Source: Tissierellia bacterium
Lineage (GTDB): Bacteria; Bacillota; Clostridia; Tissierellales; Tepidimicrobiaceae
Direction: 5' to 3'
Length of the DNA: 13,896 bases
Assembly: GCA_012798935.1 (NCBI GenBank)
Contig: JAAZMG010000161.1
Location: 1-13,896, forward strand
Under the pieces are notes generated by a model. It searched no databases. It was not told the DNA's origin and was given only the letters and a program-made list of their open reading frames with translations. Both the position numbers and the translations under genes were made by a program. Each line of letters opens with the position of its first letter. Position 1 is the first letter of the stretch. Positions 6,526 through 12,881 of the stretch are shown piece by piece.

Positions 6526-6554
6526 GATTATTACCTTATCGGTATATATTATTC
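6526..6554 (-). promoter_or_regulatory. candidate forespore (sigma-F/sigma-G-like) promoter of gin
   Basis: On the minus strand GAATA (plus 6550-6554) is followed after 14 bases by GGTAATAATC (plus 6526-6535). The -10 matches nine of ten positions of the sigma-F form GGnRAnAMTW as I recall it. The -35 fits the sigma-G form GMATR and has one mismatch to the sigma-F form. No good sigma-A -35 accompanies it. It lies about 30 bases upstream of the gin start, and csfB is a sigma-F target in B. subtilis. Confidence 0.5.
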
Positions 6555-6589
6555 ACTTCATATTGGAATTGTGCTTGGCAGGGGTAAGT

Positions 6590-7564
6590 TTAGTATATAA
6601 TATTTAGCTTTTGTCCACAGTTATGACATTTTCCATCTATTATTCCTGTTATTTCTACATCAGAATGTCTATAGATAAGTTCATTATGACAATTAGGACA
6701 ATAGGTGTTGTTGTCTATGCCCCATACATTGCCTATATATACATAGTCTAGATACTTTTTTGTTATTTCTTTTGCTCTTATAAGGGTCTCATATTTGGTT
6801 TCAGGTGCTTTCATCTTGTAAGCAGGGTGATATTTAGATAGATGGAGAGGGATTGTTTTATCTATACTAGCAATCCATTGACCTAATTTGTTTATTTCCT
6901 CTTCTAAATCATTTTCTGATTCAATGATTAAAGTGGTTATCTCTACATGAGTAGATTTTGCTGCTATTTCAATAGTCCTTTGTACTGGCTCTAAGGTACC
7001 TTTACATATAGTCCTATAAAAGCCATCTCTCATAGATTTTAAATCTATATTCATAGCATCTATATAGGGCAATAACTGTTTTAAAGGTTCTTCTTGTATA
7101 TAACCGTTGGTCACCAATACATTTTTTAGGCCATTCCTTTTAGCAAATTTGGATATATGGTATACATATTCGTAAGATATACTAGGTTCATTATAGGTAT
7201 AGGCTATACCTATAGAGTTTCTTGATTTACCTAGTAATAAAATGTCCTCATCTTGTATTTCCATAGTTAGAGACTCTTCATGGGCTATCTCCCAATTTTG
7301 ACAAAAATCGCAAGAGAGATTACAGCCAAAACTACCTATGGAAAGGATATCTCTTCCTGGATAAAAGTGATATAGAGGTTTTTTTTCTATAGGGTCATAG
7401 GCATAGGAGGTGAGCTTTCCATAGTTTAGAGAAACAAGCTTACCTTTTATATTCTTTCTAACCCTACAAATCCCTATATTCCCTTCTTTAATGGTACAGT
7501 TGTGGGGACAAAGATGACATTTTACAGTATTACCTTTCCCTTTTTCATAATACATACACTCCAT
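6590..7564 (-). CDS. amrS: AmmeMemoRadiSam system radical SAM enzyme
   Basis: This is a radical S-adenosylmethionine enzyme that co-occurs with AMMECR1 and Memo domains in many bacteria and archaea. Its reaction is not established to my knowledge. The 324-residue protein has an N-terminal cysteine module (C16-x2-C19-x3-C23...C33 in CHLCPHNC and GICRVR). The [4Fe-4S] motif C81-x3-C85-x2-C88 follows in GSFGCNLSCDFCQNWEIAH. Next comes a TIM-barrel region with IAYTYNEPSISYEY and MNIDLKSMRDGFYR, and then a C-terminal zinc ribbon with C289-x2-C292 and C313-x2-C316. AGGAGG stands 7 bases before the ATG. The partner gene ends 12 bases upstream, so the two form an operon. I see no clear terminator after it. 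Confidence 0.93.
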   Translation of the reverse strand: MECMYYEKGKGNTVKCHLCPHNCTIKEGNIGICRVRKNIKGKLVSLNYGKLTSYAYDPIEKKPLYHFYPGRDILSIGSFGCNLSCDFCQNWEIAHEESLTMEIQDEDILLLGKSRNSIGIAYTYNEPSISYEYVYHISKFAKRNGLKNVLVTNGYIQEEPLKQLLPYIDAMNIDLKSMRDGFYRTICKGTLEPVQRTIEIAAKSTHVEITTLIIESENDLEEEINKLGQWIASIDKTIPLHLSKYHPAYKMKAPETKYETLIRAKEITKKYLDYVYIGNVWGIDNNTYCPNCHNELIYRHSDVEITGIIDGKCHNCGQKLNIIY

Positions 7565-7576
7565 CTAACTTCCTCC

Positions 7577-8986
7577 TTAAAAATGCCTTATTACTTCAAA
7601 ACGCTCTAAAGTATAATTTTCATCTTTCCTTATACCTGCCTTTGTAAGAGCTATATTTACCTGCTCCTCCGGGGTCTCTACCCCTTCTATATTAGGCAAT
7701 AATAATCCTCTTCTAAAGCCTTTAGTTACTATTACTCCATATTTCTCTACATCTAAGTCCTCTATGGATTCTATAGGCTCTGGAGATTTTAAGACATCTA
7801 CAGAATATATTAATTCCTCTAACTCTTCCTCTGCAACAGAATCAAATCTAGGATCCTTTATACCAGCACTAATAGCATTGTGTATTATTTCTTCTGCTAA
7901 AGAATTTTGGGTAGGCTCTATAGTGCCTATACAACCTCGTAACATACCATCTTTTTTTAAGGTTACAAAAGCACCTTGTCTATTGTTTAATAATTCCTCA
8001 CTTACATCTTTAGGAATATCTATTATCTTTCCATATTTTATATAATGTTCTAAACTCATTCTAGCTATTTTTACATATTGGTCCTCTTTTTTTCTTATAT
8101 TATTAACTTTTTCTTTCCCCAAATTAATTAATTCTTTATAAATATCTGTCTCCTTACCCTTTTCTTCTACTGAAAACTTAGCATTACAATATCCTACACC
8201 AAAGGGCCCCTCATAGGATAAAACTTCTGGTTTTATTTTAAATCCATCTAAAAAACCTGCTAATATTATAAGAGAACGGAGAGCACATTGTCCTGCTTTT
8301 TCACTAAGTTCTAAATCAAAGGAAGCTATGGATTTAAAATCTCCCTTTTCTAATAAGTTAACTACTTCCTTGTCAAATTGTTCCCCATAAGGCGAATAAG
8401 TATAAGGGCCTTCGTTAGATAATTTATGGGATAGATCCCCACTGGCAATTAAAACTACTTTCTCCTTAGATTCTAGTGCAGTTTTCTGAATTATTTTGCC
8501 AAATCTATATAGATCTTTAGGTGACAGGAGACCATAGGTTATGTGAATAAGTTTAAAATCTTTATATTCTTTGTCCACAAAATATAAGGGAACTAATGTG
8601 CCGTGATCTAGTTTTAGGCTAATATCATAGTCTCTAGCAAAGTTATAATCAATTTTTGCTATGGGGATATTTTGTTTATAGGATTTGTCTATTATTTTAT
8701 TTACTAATTCTATATTGTTTTTGTAGTTGAATTTTAACTCTTGATTACCAAAGTTTATAAAATCTCCTTTTAAATCTTCTCCTAAGGATATGGATATGGC
8801 ATCGGTAAATAAGGGACCATGAGGAGTTATGACAATAATAGTCTCTGGCTCTTTATCTTTTATATCCTTAGCTAATCTTTCACAACCTTTCACTGTTTTT
8901 TTGGCTCTTTTTTCTTCCCCTCTACCTATTTCTCTCATTATAATAGGAGGGTGAGGAAAAAGGTATCCAGCTAGTATTTTACCCAT
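7577..8986 (-). CDS. AmmeMemoRadiSam protein: fused Memo (B) and AMMECR1 (A) domains
   Basis: Two domains are fused in one chain of about 469 residues. The N-terminal half (about 1-270) is a Memo domain, related in fold to LigB-type extradiol dioxygenases. Candidate metal-site histidines lie in FPHPP, ITPHGPLF, DHGTLVPLYF and SGDLSHKL. The C-terminal half (about 300-469) is an AMMECR1 domain with the family hallmark LRGCIGT followed by NAISAGIKDPRF. In many genomes these are separate genes. Human homologues (MEMO1, AMMECR1) have been linked to metal handling and development, but the bacterial role is unknown. I chose the ATG at 8984-8986 because AGAGGTG (8993-8999) lies 6 bases before it. A GTG at 8995 would add three residues but sits inside that site. 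Confidence 0.92.
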   Translation of the reverse strand: MGKILAGYLFPHPPIIMREIGRGEEKRAKKTVKGCERLAKDIKDKEPETIIVITPHGPLFTDAISISLGEDLKGDFINFGNQELKFNYKNNIELVNKIIDKSYKQNIPIAKIDYNFARDYDISLKLDHGTLVPLYFVDKEYKDFKLIHITYGLLSPKDLYRFGKIIQKTALESKEKVVLIASGDLSHKLSNEGPYTYSPYGEQFDKEVVNLLEKGDFKSIASFDLELSEKAGQCALRSLIILAGFLDGFKIKPEVLSYEGPFGVGYCNAKFSVEEKGKETDIYKELINLGKEKVNNIRKKEDQYVKIARMSLEHYIKYGKIIDIPKDVSEELLNNRQGAFVTLKKDGMLRGCIGTIEPTQNSLAEEIIHNAISAGIKDPRFDSVAEEELEELIYSVDVLKSPEPIESIEDLDVEKYGVIVTKGFRRGLLLPNIEGVETPEEQVNIALTKAGIRKDENYTLERFEVIRHF

Positions 8987-9006
8987 AATTTTCACCTCTT
9001 AGATAT

Positions 9007-9035
9007 ATTCTAATAGAATCTACAAAAAATGGCAA
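9007..9035 (-). promoter_or_regulatory. sigma-A promoter of the AmmeMemoRadiSam operon
   Basis: On the minus strand TTGCCA (plus 9030-9035) and TAGAAT (plus 9007-9012) are 17 bases apart, each one base off consensus. It lies directly behind the L25 terminator and just upstream of the Memo-AMMECR1 ribosome-binding site, which implies a very short leader. Confidence 0.6.
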
Positions 9036-9059
9036 ATAAAAAAAGCAGCAAAGCTGCTT
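9036..9059 (-). terminator. intrinsic terminator of the L25 gene
   Basis: On the minus strand AAGCAGC and GCTGCTT form a perfect 7-bp stem with a 3-base loop (plus 9043-9059), followed by a T-rich tail (plus 9036-9042). It begins 7 bases after the L25 stop codon. Confidence 0.88.
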
Positions 9060-9066
9060 CTTATAA

Positions 9067-9747
9067 TTATTCTTCTATTTCTTCTTCTGATTCTTCGTCT
9101 TCTCCTATTACTGGAACTTCGTCTGCGTCTATTGTTTCTACTTCTTCTCCTAGTTCTTCTATTTCTTCTAGCTCTTCTAATTCTTCTTCCATAGTTGGTT
9201 GTATTAGATTTGCTATTACGTCATCTGCTTCTCTAAATATAACTATATCTTCGTTATCAAATATTTCTAGATCGGATATGAATATTGGAGTGTTAAAGTC
9301 AAGTCCTGATACATCTACTTCTATTGCTTGAGGAATATCTCCTGGTAAACATTCGATTTCAACTTCATCCAATTGTTGTATCAATATGAAGTCTTCTTCC
9401 TTAATATTTTCCCTTCCATATAATGTAATAGGAATAGTTAATTTAACCTTTTCATCCATGTTAAGTTTTTGGAAATCCACATGTAAATATTGGTTTTTAA
9501 ATGGATGCATTTGAACTTCCTTTATTAATACAGGTAAAGTATTTTCTTCCAATTCTAAGTCTATTAAAGTACTCATTCCTGAGCTTTTATATACTTTTTC
9601 AAAATTACGTCTGTCAACTTGAATATGTGTTGTTTCTTCCCCCTTACCGTATAGAACTCCAGGAACTAGGTCTTGTTGCCTGATCTTGTCTACTTTGTTT
9701 TTCCCCAATCCATCTCTTTTTTCTACTTGTATTTTAATTGCTGCCAT
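9067..9747 (-). CDS. rplY: 50S ribosomal protein L25/general stress protein Ctc
   Basis: L25 binds 5S rRNA in the large subunit. The long Ctc/TL5 form has an extra C-terminal beta domain. Residues 1-92 form the 5S-binding domain (GLGKNKVDKIR, LVPGVLYGKG, and the signature ending HPFKNQYLHVDFQ). Residues about 95-183 form the C-terminal domain (KLTIPITLYG, DIPQAIEVDVSGL). From about 187 onward a 40-residue tail holds 24 Glu or Asp residues and is probably disordered. The total of 226 residues is longer than E. coli L25 (94) and within the range of Ctc proteins. The ATG is preceded by GAGGAGG at about 10 bases. It has its own promoter and terminator. In B. subtilis ctc sits elsewhere, so its place between bofA and gin is a rearrangement. 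Confidence 0.95.
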   Translation of the reverse strand: MAAIKIQVEKRDGLGKNKVDKIRQQDLVPGVLYGKGEETTHIQVDRRNFEKVYKSSGMSTLIDLELEENTLPVLIKEVQMHPFKNQYLHVDFQKLNMDEKVKLTIPITLYGRENIKEEDFILIQQLDEVEIECLPGDIPQAIEVDVSGLDFNTPIFISDLEIFDNEDIVIFREADDVIANLIQPTMEEELEELEEIEELGEEVETIDADEVPVIGEDEESEEEIEE

Positions 9748-9787
9748 GGTTATAATGCCTCCTCACTAAAAAATGTTTTATATTATA

Positions 9788-9816
9788 TTTATATCAGATA
9801 TAAGGAATATTTGCAA
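9788..9816 (-). promoter_or_regulatory. sigma-A promoter of the L25 gene
   Basis: On the minus strand TTGCAA (plus 9811-9816) and TATAAA (plus 9788-9793) are 17 bases apart. The predicted start is about 35 bases upstream of the coding sequence. I see no sigma-B-type boxes, although ctc is a sigma-B gene in B. subtilis. Confidence 0.55.
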
Positions 9817-9850
9817 ACCTATTCCCTTTTTTTATGGATTTTTCAAAAAT

Positions 9851-10111
9851 TTATAGTATATTTTGCATTATCAATAATAATATTATTCCAGGTATACCTA
9901 AAAACCCTGCAATTATTGCTGTTAATGGATTTATTGCTAAACTCAATCCTATAAACCCTCCTATTAAATTGACAATTAATAATAGGATACCTCCTATAAC
10001 TCCATTTACTATTAATTTTAAAACTATTTTAATAGGAATGACTAGTAGTATACCTATTAAATATAGTAAAAATAATCCAAAAATAAAGGCTAGTACTGTA
10101 CTAATATTCAT
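9851..10111 (-). CDS. bofA: BofA family pro-sigma-K processing inhibitor
   Basis: BofA is an integral membrane protein of the mother cell outer forespore membrane. In B. subtilis it acts with SpoIVFA to block the intramembrane protease SpoIVFB until a forespore signal arrives. The 86-residue protein is almost wholly hydrophobic, with membrane segments at about 4-26 and 34-60 and a hydrophobic C-terminal part at 62-83. The C-terminal family region is well kept: NGVIGGILLLIVNLIGG, then AINPLTAIIAGFLGIPGI. Residues N48, N61 and T64, reported as important for SpoIVFB inhibition in B. subtilis, fall at the same numbers here. AGGAGG lies 6 bases before the ATG. It follows yaaL, as in Bacillus. No spoIVFB or sigK is visible in this window. 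Confidence 0.92.
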   Translation of the reverse strand: MNISTVLAFIFGLFLLYLIGILLVIPIKIVLKLIVNGVIGGILLLIVNLIGGFIGLSLAINPLTAIIAGFLGIPGIILLLIMQNIL

Positions 10112-10118
10112 AATATCC

Positions 10119-10152
10119 CTCCTACTATGTTTAGTATACTATATAATAGGAG
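10119..10152 (-). promoter_or_regulatory. leader hairpin that can cover the bofA ribosome-binding site
   Basis: On the minus strand CTCCTA (plus 10147-10152) can pair with TAGGAG (plus 10119-10124), which is part of the bofA Shine-Dalgarno sequence. The 22-base loop contains the perfect palindrome TAGTATACTA (10132-10141). Six pairs over a long loop are modest, so this is a candidate only. Confidence 0.3.
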
Positions 10153-10168
10153 ATATAGTTAATAAATA

Positions 10169-10426
10169 TTACTCAAAATCCGTTTCCTTTACCTTTTTTA
10201 GTAGATAAATATATTTTATTTTGGATGCTTCTAATTCATATATGGCGTAGTCTACTAAATCTGCTTCTGTTACCGATTGAAAGTATTTTTCTTTATCCTT
10301 CCATTCCTCATGGGCATCTTTTAAACTTTCTAGAATCTTTTCTCTCTCCGTTTTCTCCTTAGCTTTCAACTTTTCTGCTAGTATATTTGCATATTTAATT
10401 ATTCTTTTCCCTTTTTCTTTATACAT
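10169..10426 (-). CDS. yaaL: YaaL family protein (DUF2508)
   Basis: This is an 85-residue, highly charged, mostly helical protein without membrane segments or cysteines. The central part is rich in Lys and Glu and could form a coiled coil. The C-terminal stretch DLVDYAIYELEASKIKYIYLLKKVKE is the most family-like part. YaaL (DUF2508) proteins are of unknown function and in B. subtilis lie between recR and bofA. Here bofA follows at 57 bases, which supports the call. recR is absent from the window, and the upstream gene is DUF134. The ATG has GGGGG at 7 bases, but that site is locked inside a 13-bp hairpin. Confidence 0.82.
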   Translation of the reverse strand: MYKEKGKRIIKYANILAEKLKAKEKTEREKILESLKDAHEEWKDKEKYFQSVTEADLVDYAIYELEASKIKYIYLLKKVKETDFE

Positions 10427-10433
10427 ATTAACG

Positions 10434-10477
10434 CCCCCACAATTTTAATATTCTTATTTTTGCCAAAATTGTAGGGG
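10434..10477 (-). promoter_or_regulatory. 13-bp stem-loop sequestering the yaaL ribosome-binding site
   Basis: Plus 10434-10446 pairs with 10465-10477. ACAATTTT/AAAATTGT is perfect, then there is one G-U pair on the minus transcript, then CCCC/GGGG, around an 18-base loop. The minus-strand G run that serves as the Shine-Dalgarno of yaaL lies wholly in the 3' arm. No T run follows, so a terminator is unlikely. The G-U pair is a mismatch on the plus strand, which favours function in minus-strand RNA. Confidence 0.55.
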
Positions 10478-10487
10478 TTTATACCAC

Positions 10488-10937
10488 TTATTTAGTACAC
10501 CAATCTTTACATCTTTTACTTTTCCTCTTACAAACTACCTTTTTTGAATTACAAGAAGGGCAGATGTTTTTATCCCTTACATAGTTAATATCATAGGTTT
10601 TATTACAGGATTTACATCTAAACTCACAAAAACTGAAGGCATAATTACCTCCCCTAATATTTATTGCCTTTCCTTCTGTTAAAGCTAATGCTACTTTCTT
10701 TCTACCGCTATCTATAATGTTTTGGAAGGTTTGCCTTGATATATCCATTTCATCTGCACATTCCTGCTGAGTTAATCCTTTTATATCCTTAAGTCTCATA
10801 GCTTCTAGTTCTTCTATATTCAATATTACCTCTTCTATATCATGCTTGTCCCTATCTAAAGGAATCTCCTTTGAAGGTAGAAAATATGTGGTATCAGGTA
10901 AAAATTCTACCTTTCTACATTTTGTTGGTCTTGCCAT
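10488..10937 (-). CDS. DUF134 helix-turn-helix protein with C-terminal cysteine cluster
   Basis: This is a 149-residue protein of the DUF134 (UPF0251) family, a probable DNA-binding regulator of unknown target. The N-terminus MARPTKCRKVEFLPDTTYFLP is the family start. Residues about 41-82 (IEELEAMRLKDIKGLTQQE, then CADEMDISRQTFQNIIDSGR) form a sigma-region-4-like helix-turn-helix. The C-terminal part has eight cysteines (C104, C108, C111, C126, C129, C136, C143, C147), enough for one or two zinc or Fe-S sites. AGAGGAG lies 6 bases before the ATG. It is the second gene of the mrp operon, 24 bases behind it. DUF134 genes are often found beside Fe-S or FeMo-cofactor-type proteins, so a metal-responsive regulator is a reasonable guess. 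Confidence 0.88.
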   Translation of the reverse strand: MARPTKCRKVEFLPDTTYFLPSKEIPLDRDKHDIEEVILNIEELEAMRLKDIKGLTQQECADEMDISRQTFQNIIDSGRKKVALALTEGKAINIRGGNYAFSFCEFRCKSCNKTYDINYVRDKNICPSCNSKKVVCKRKSKRCKDWCTK

Positions 10938-10961
10938 ATATATCTCCTCTCATAAAGAGTC

Positions 10962-11786
10962 CTATTTTGAAAGCTTCAATATTTTATCTCCAATTTCTTT
11001 AAAGGTTTTATTTATATCTTCATTTAATATTTGGCCACTCTCTTCTGATATATTGGCTATATCCTTACACATAGGTAGTTCTCCTAATAGTTCTATATTG
11101 TTTTCCTTTAAAAACTTTAATGTGTTGTCACTTTCAAATATCCTAATCTTCTTATTGCAATCAGGACATTTTATATAGCTCATGTTTTCAACTATACCTA
11201 AAATAGGGATATTCATCTTCTTCACCATATTTATAGCCTTTGAAACTATCATGGAAACTAAGTCCTGAGGTACGGATACCATTATTATACCAGAAATAGG
11301 TATAGATTGCATAACGGTTAAGGCTACATCTCCTGTTCCTGGTGGCATATCTATAATTAAATAATCAAGCTCTCCCCATATAACATCGGTCCAAAACTGC
11401 TCTACAATGCCTGCTATTAATGGACCTCTCCATATAACCGGTTGATTTTCATCCTCCATCAATAGATTAAGACTAACTACTTTTATACCACTATCTGTAT
11501 TAACTGGTACAATCCCCAGTTCATTAGCAGTAGCTTTTTTGTCACTTATCCCTAAAAGCCTAGGAATGCTTGGTCCTGTTACATCTGCATCTAGTATTCC
11601 AACCTTAAATCCTTTTTTGTTTAAATCTTTCCCAATCATTGCAGAAACTGTGGATTTGCCTACTCCACCTTTACCACTCATAACTCCTATAATATTTTTA
11701 ACAGAACTATGAGGACTACTTTTTATCATACAAGTATCCTTGGAATTACAGTTGTTTTTTGAAGGACAACTATTGCATTCTGACAT
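10962..11786 (-). CDS. Mrp/Nbp35/ApbC-family Fe-S carrier ATPase
   Basis: This is a cytoplasmic P-loop ATPase that, in its family, holds a [4Fe-4S] cluster at a dimer interface and passes it to apo-proteins. The 274-residue protein shows the deviant Walker A SGKGGVGKST (37-46), the switch region DADVTGPSIPRLLG (66-79), and LIIDMPPGTGD (143-153). The cluster-binding pair C207-x2-C210 lies in YIKCPDC. A cysteine-rich N-terminus (C4, C7, C13, C19) recalls the second cluster site of Nbp35. The ATG follows AAAGGG at a slightly long distance. A perfect-consensus promoter lies upstream, suggesting strong expression unless repressed. It is co-transcribed with the DUF134 gene. Confidence 0.95.
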   Translation of the reverse strand: MSECNSCPSKNNCNSKDTCMIKSSPHSSVKNIIGVMSGKGGVGKSTVSAMIGKDLNKKGFKVGILDADVTGPSIPRLLGISDKKATANELGIVPVNTDSGIKVVSLNLLMEDENQPVIWRGPLIAGIVEQFWTDVIWGELDYLIIDMPPGTGDVALTVMQSIPISGIIMVSVPQDLVSMIVSKAINMVKKMNIPILGIVENMSYIKCPDCNKKIRIFESDNTLKFLKENNIELLGELPMCKDIANISEESGQILNEDINKTFKEIGDKILKLSK

Positions 11787-11813
11787 TTTTTCATCCCTTT
11801 CATTAAATGTTTA

Positions 11814-11827
11814 TTGGCATATGCTAA
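11814..11827. promoter_or_regulatory. palindrome at the mrp transcription start, candidate operator
   Basis: TTGGCATATGCTAA is a 14-base inverted repeat with one mismatched pair. The predicted mrp transcription start (about 11825) falls inside it, a classic place for a repressor site. The identity of any regulator is unknown. The DUF134 protein of the same operon is one possibility. Confidence 0.45.
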
Positions 11828-11831
11828 TTTG

Positions 11832-11860
11832 ATTATATATTTATTTAGCTCTAGTGTCAA
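11832..11860 (-). promoter_or_regulatory. perfect-consensus sigma-A promoter of mrp-DUF134
   Basis: On the minus strand TTGACA (plus 11855-11860) and TATAAT (plus 11832-11837) are exactly 17 bases apart, so both boxes and the spacing are ideal. The leader to the mrp start is about 40 bases. Confidence 0.88.
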
Positions 11861-11878
11861 TAAAACTATTTCTAATTT

Positions 11879-11920
11879 AAAATTAAATGAGCCAAAGATT
11901 TAACCTTTGACTCATTTAAT
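11879..11920 (-). terminator. large hairpin terminator of the opp ATPase genes
   Basis: Plus 11882-11897 and 11905-11920 form a 16-bp stem with one G-U pair on the minus transcript and a 7-base loop. A short T run follows (plus 11879-11882). The oppF stop codon lies within the first arm. The short T tract makes it weaker than the stem suggests. Confidence 0.6.
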
Positions 11921-12880
11921 AAATTCTTTAGCACGATGACATGCTACAAAATGATTCTCTTTTACTTCCTCTAATGTTGGAGTAATTTCTCTACATTTAG
12001 GTATAGCATAAAAACATCTATCTACAAATCTACAACCTTCTTTTGGGTTAATTGGACTAGGTACATCTCCTTCTAGCATAATCCTCTCCCTACCTCTTTG
12101 AATATCCGGATCTGGAATAGGAATAGCTGATAACAGAGCCCTAGTATAAGGATGAATAGGGCTTATATATAGTTCTTCTGATTTAGCAATCTCCATCATA
12201 TGACCTAAATACATTACTCCTACTCTATCGGATATATATCTAACCATGGATAAATCGTGGGCGATAAATAGATAAGTTAGACCAAGCTTTTCTTGTAAAT
12301 CCTTTAGGAGATTGACTACTTGAGCTTGAATGGATACATCAAGGGCAGAAATTGGTTCGTCACAGACTATAAATTTTGGATTAAGGGCTAAGGCCCTGGC
12401 AATACCAACTCTCTGTCTTTGTCCACCAGAAAATTCATGGGGGAAACGCATAGCATGCTCTTCATTTAAACCTACTAGCTCAAGAAGCTCTATTACCCTA
12501 TTTCTTCTTTCCTTTTTACTCTTATATGCCTTATGAATATCTAAAGGTTCTGCAACAATATCCTCTACCGTCATCCTAGGATTTAAAGATGCATAGGGGT
12601 CTTGGAATATTATTTGGAAATTTCTCCTTACCTCCTGCATTTCAGAAGAAGATAATTCATAAATATTTTTCCCATTGAATATAAGTTCCCCCTCGGTAGG
12701 ATCATATAATCTAACTATAGTTCTTCCAGCAGTAGTTTTACCGCAACCGGATTCACCTACAAGTCCAAAGGTTTCACCAGGATATATGTCAAAGCTAATG
12801 CCATCAACGGCCTTTAGCATTCCTTCTCCAACGTCAAAATACTTTTTAATACCTTTTGCAGAGATTAAAGGCTCAACCAT
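11912..12880 (-). CDS. oppF: oligopeptide/dipeptide ABC transporter ATPase (OppF/DppF type)
   Basis: This is one of the two cytoplasmic ATPases that drive uptake through an Opp/Dpp peptide (or nickel-type) permease. The 322-residue protein has Walker A GESGCGKTT (42-50), the Q-loop FQDP (92-95), the ABC signature SGGQRQR (151-157), Walker B IVCDEP (171-176) and the switch histidine in FIAHDLS. The C-terminal oligopeptide-type extension has GCRFVDRC...C...C, cysteines that bind an Fe-S cluster in some DppD proteins. GGGAGGG stands 6 bases before the ATG. One base separates it from the oppD-like gene upstream. The permeases and binding protein must lie beyond the window or elsewhere, so the substrate is uncertain. 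Confidence 0.93.
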   Translation of the reverse strand: MVEPLISAKGIKKYFDVGEGMLKAVDGISFDIYPGETFGLVGESGCGKTTAGRTIVRLYDPTEGELIFNGKNIYELSSSEMQEVRRNFQIIFQDPYASLNPRMTVEDIVAEPLDIHKAYKSKKERRNRVIELLELVGLNEEHAMRFPHEFSGGQRQRVGIARALALNPKFIVCDEPISALDVSIQAQVVNLLKDLQEKLGLTYLFIAHDLSMVRYISDRVGVMYLGHMMEIAKSEELYISPIHPYTRALLSAIPIPDPDIQRGRERIMLEGDVPSPINPKEGCRFVDRCFYAIPKCREITPTLEEVKENHFVACHRAKEFIK

Positions 12881-12881
12881 A

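Noticed and set aside
9029..9331. Serine-rich open frame of 100 residues on the plus strand
   Set aside because: It is the antisense of the acidic GAA/GAG-rich end of the L25 gene. Poly-Ser is what TCT/TCC codons opposite glutamate codons give. It has no ribosome-binding site and no family resemblance.
9805..9834. Terminator-like hairpin GGAATA...TATTCC with a T run on the plus strand
   Set aside because: No plus-strand gene lies upstream of it, the stem is only 6 bp, and it overlaps the -35 box of the L25 promoter on the minus strand. It is probably chance.
9834..10208. Hydrophobic open frame of 124 residues on the plus strand
   Set aside because: It is mirrored by bofA, which has a clear family match, a good ribosome-binding site and conserved gene order. 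The hydrophobicity is a by-product of the antisense of AT-rich membrane codons.
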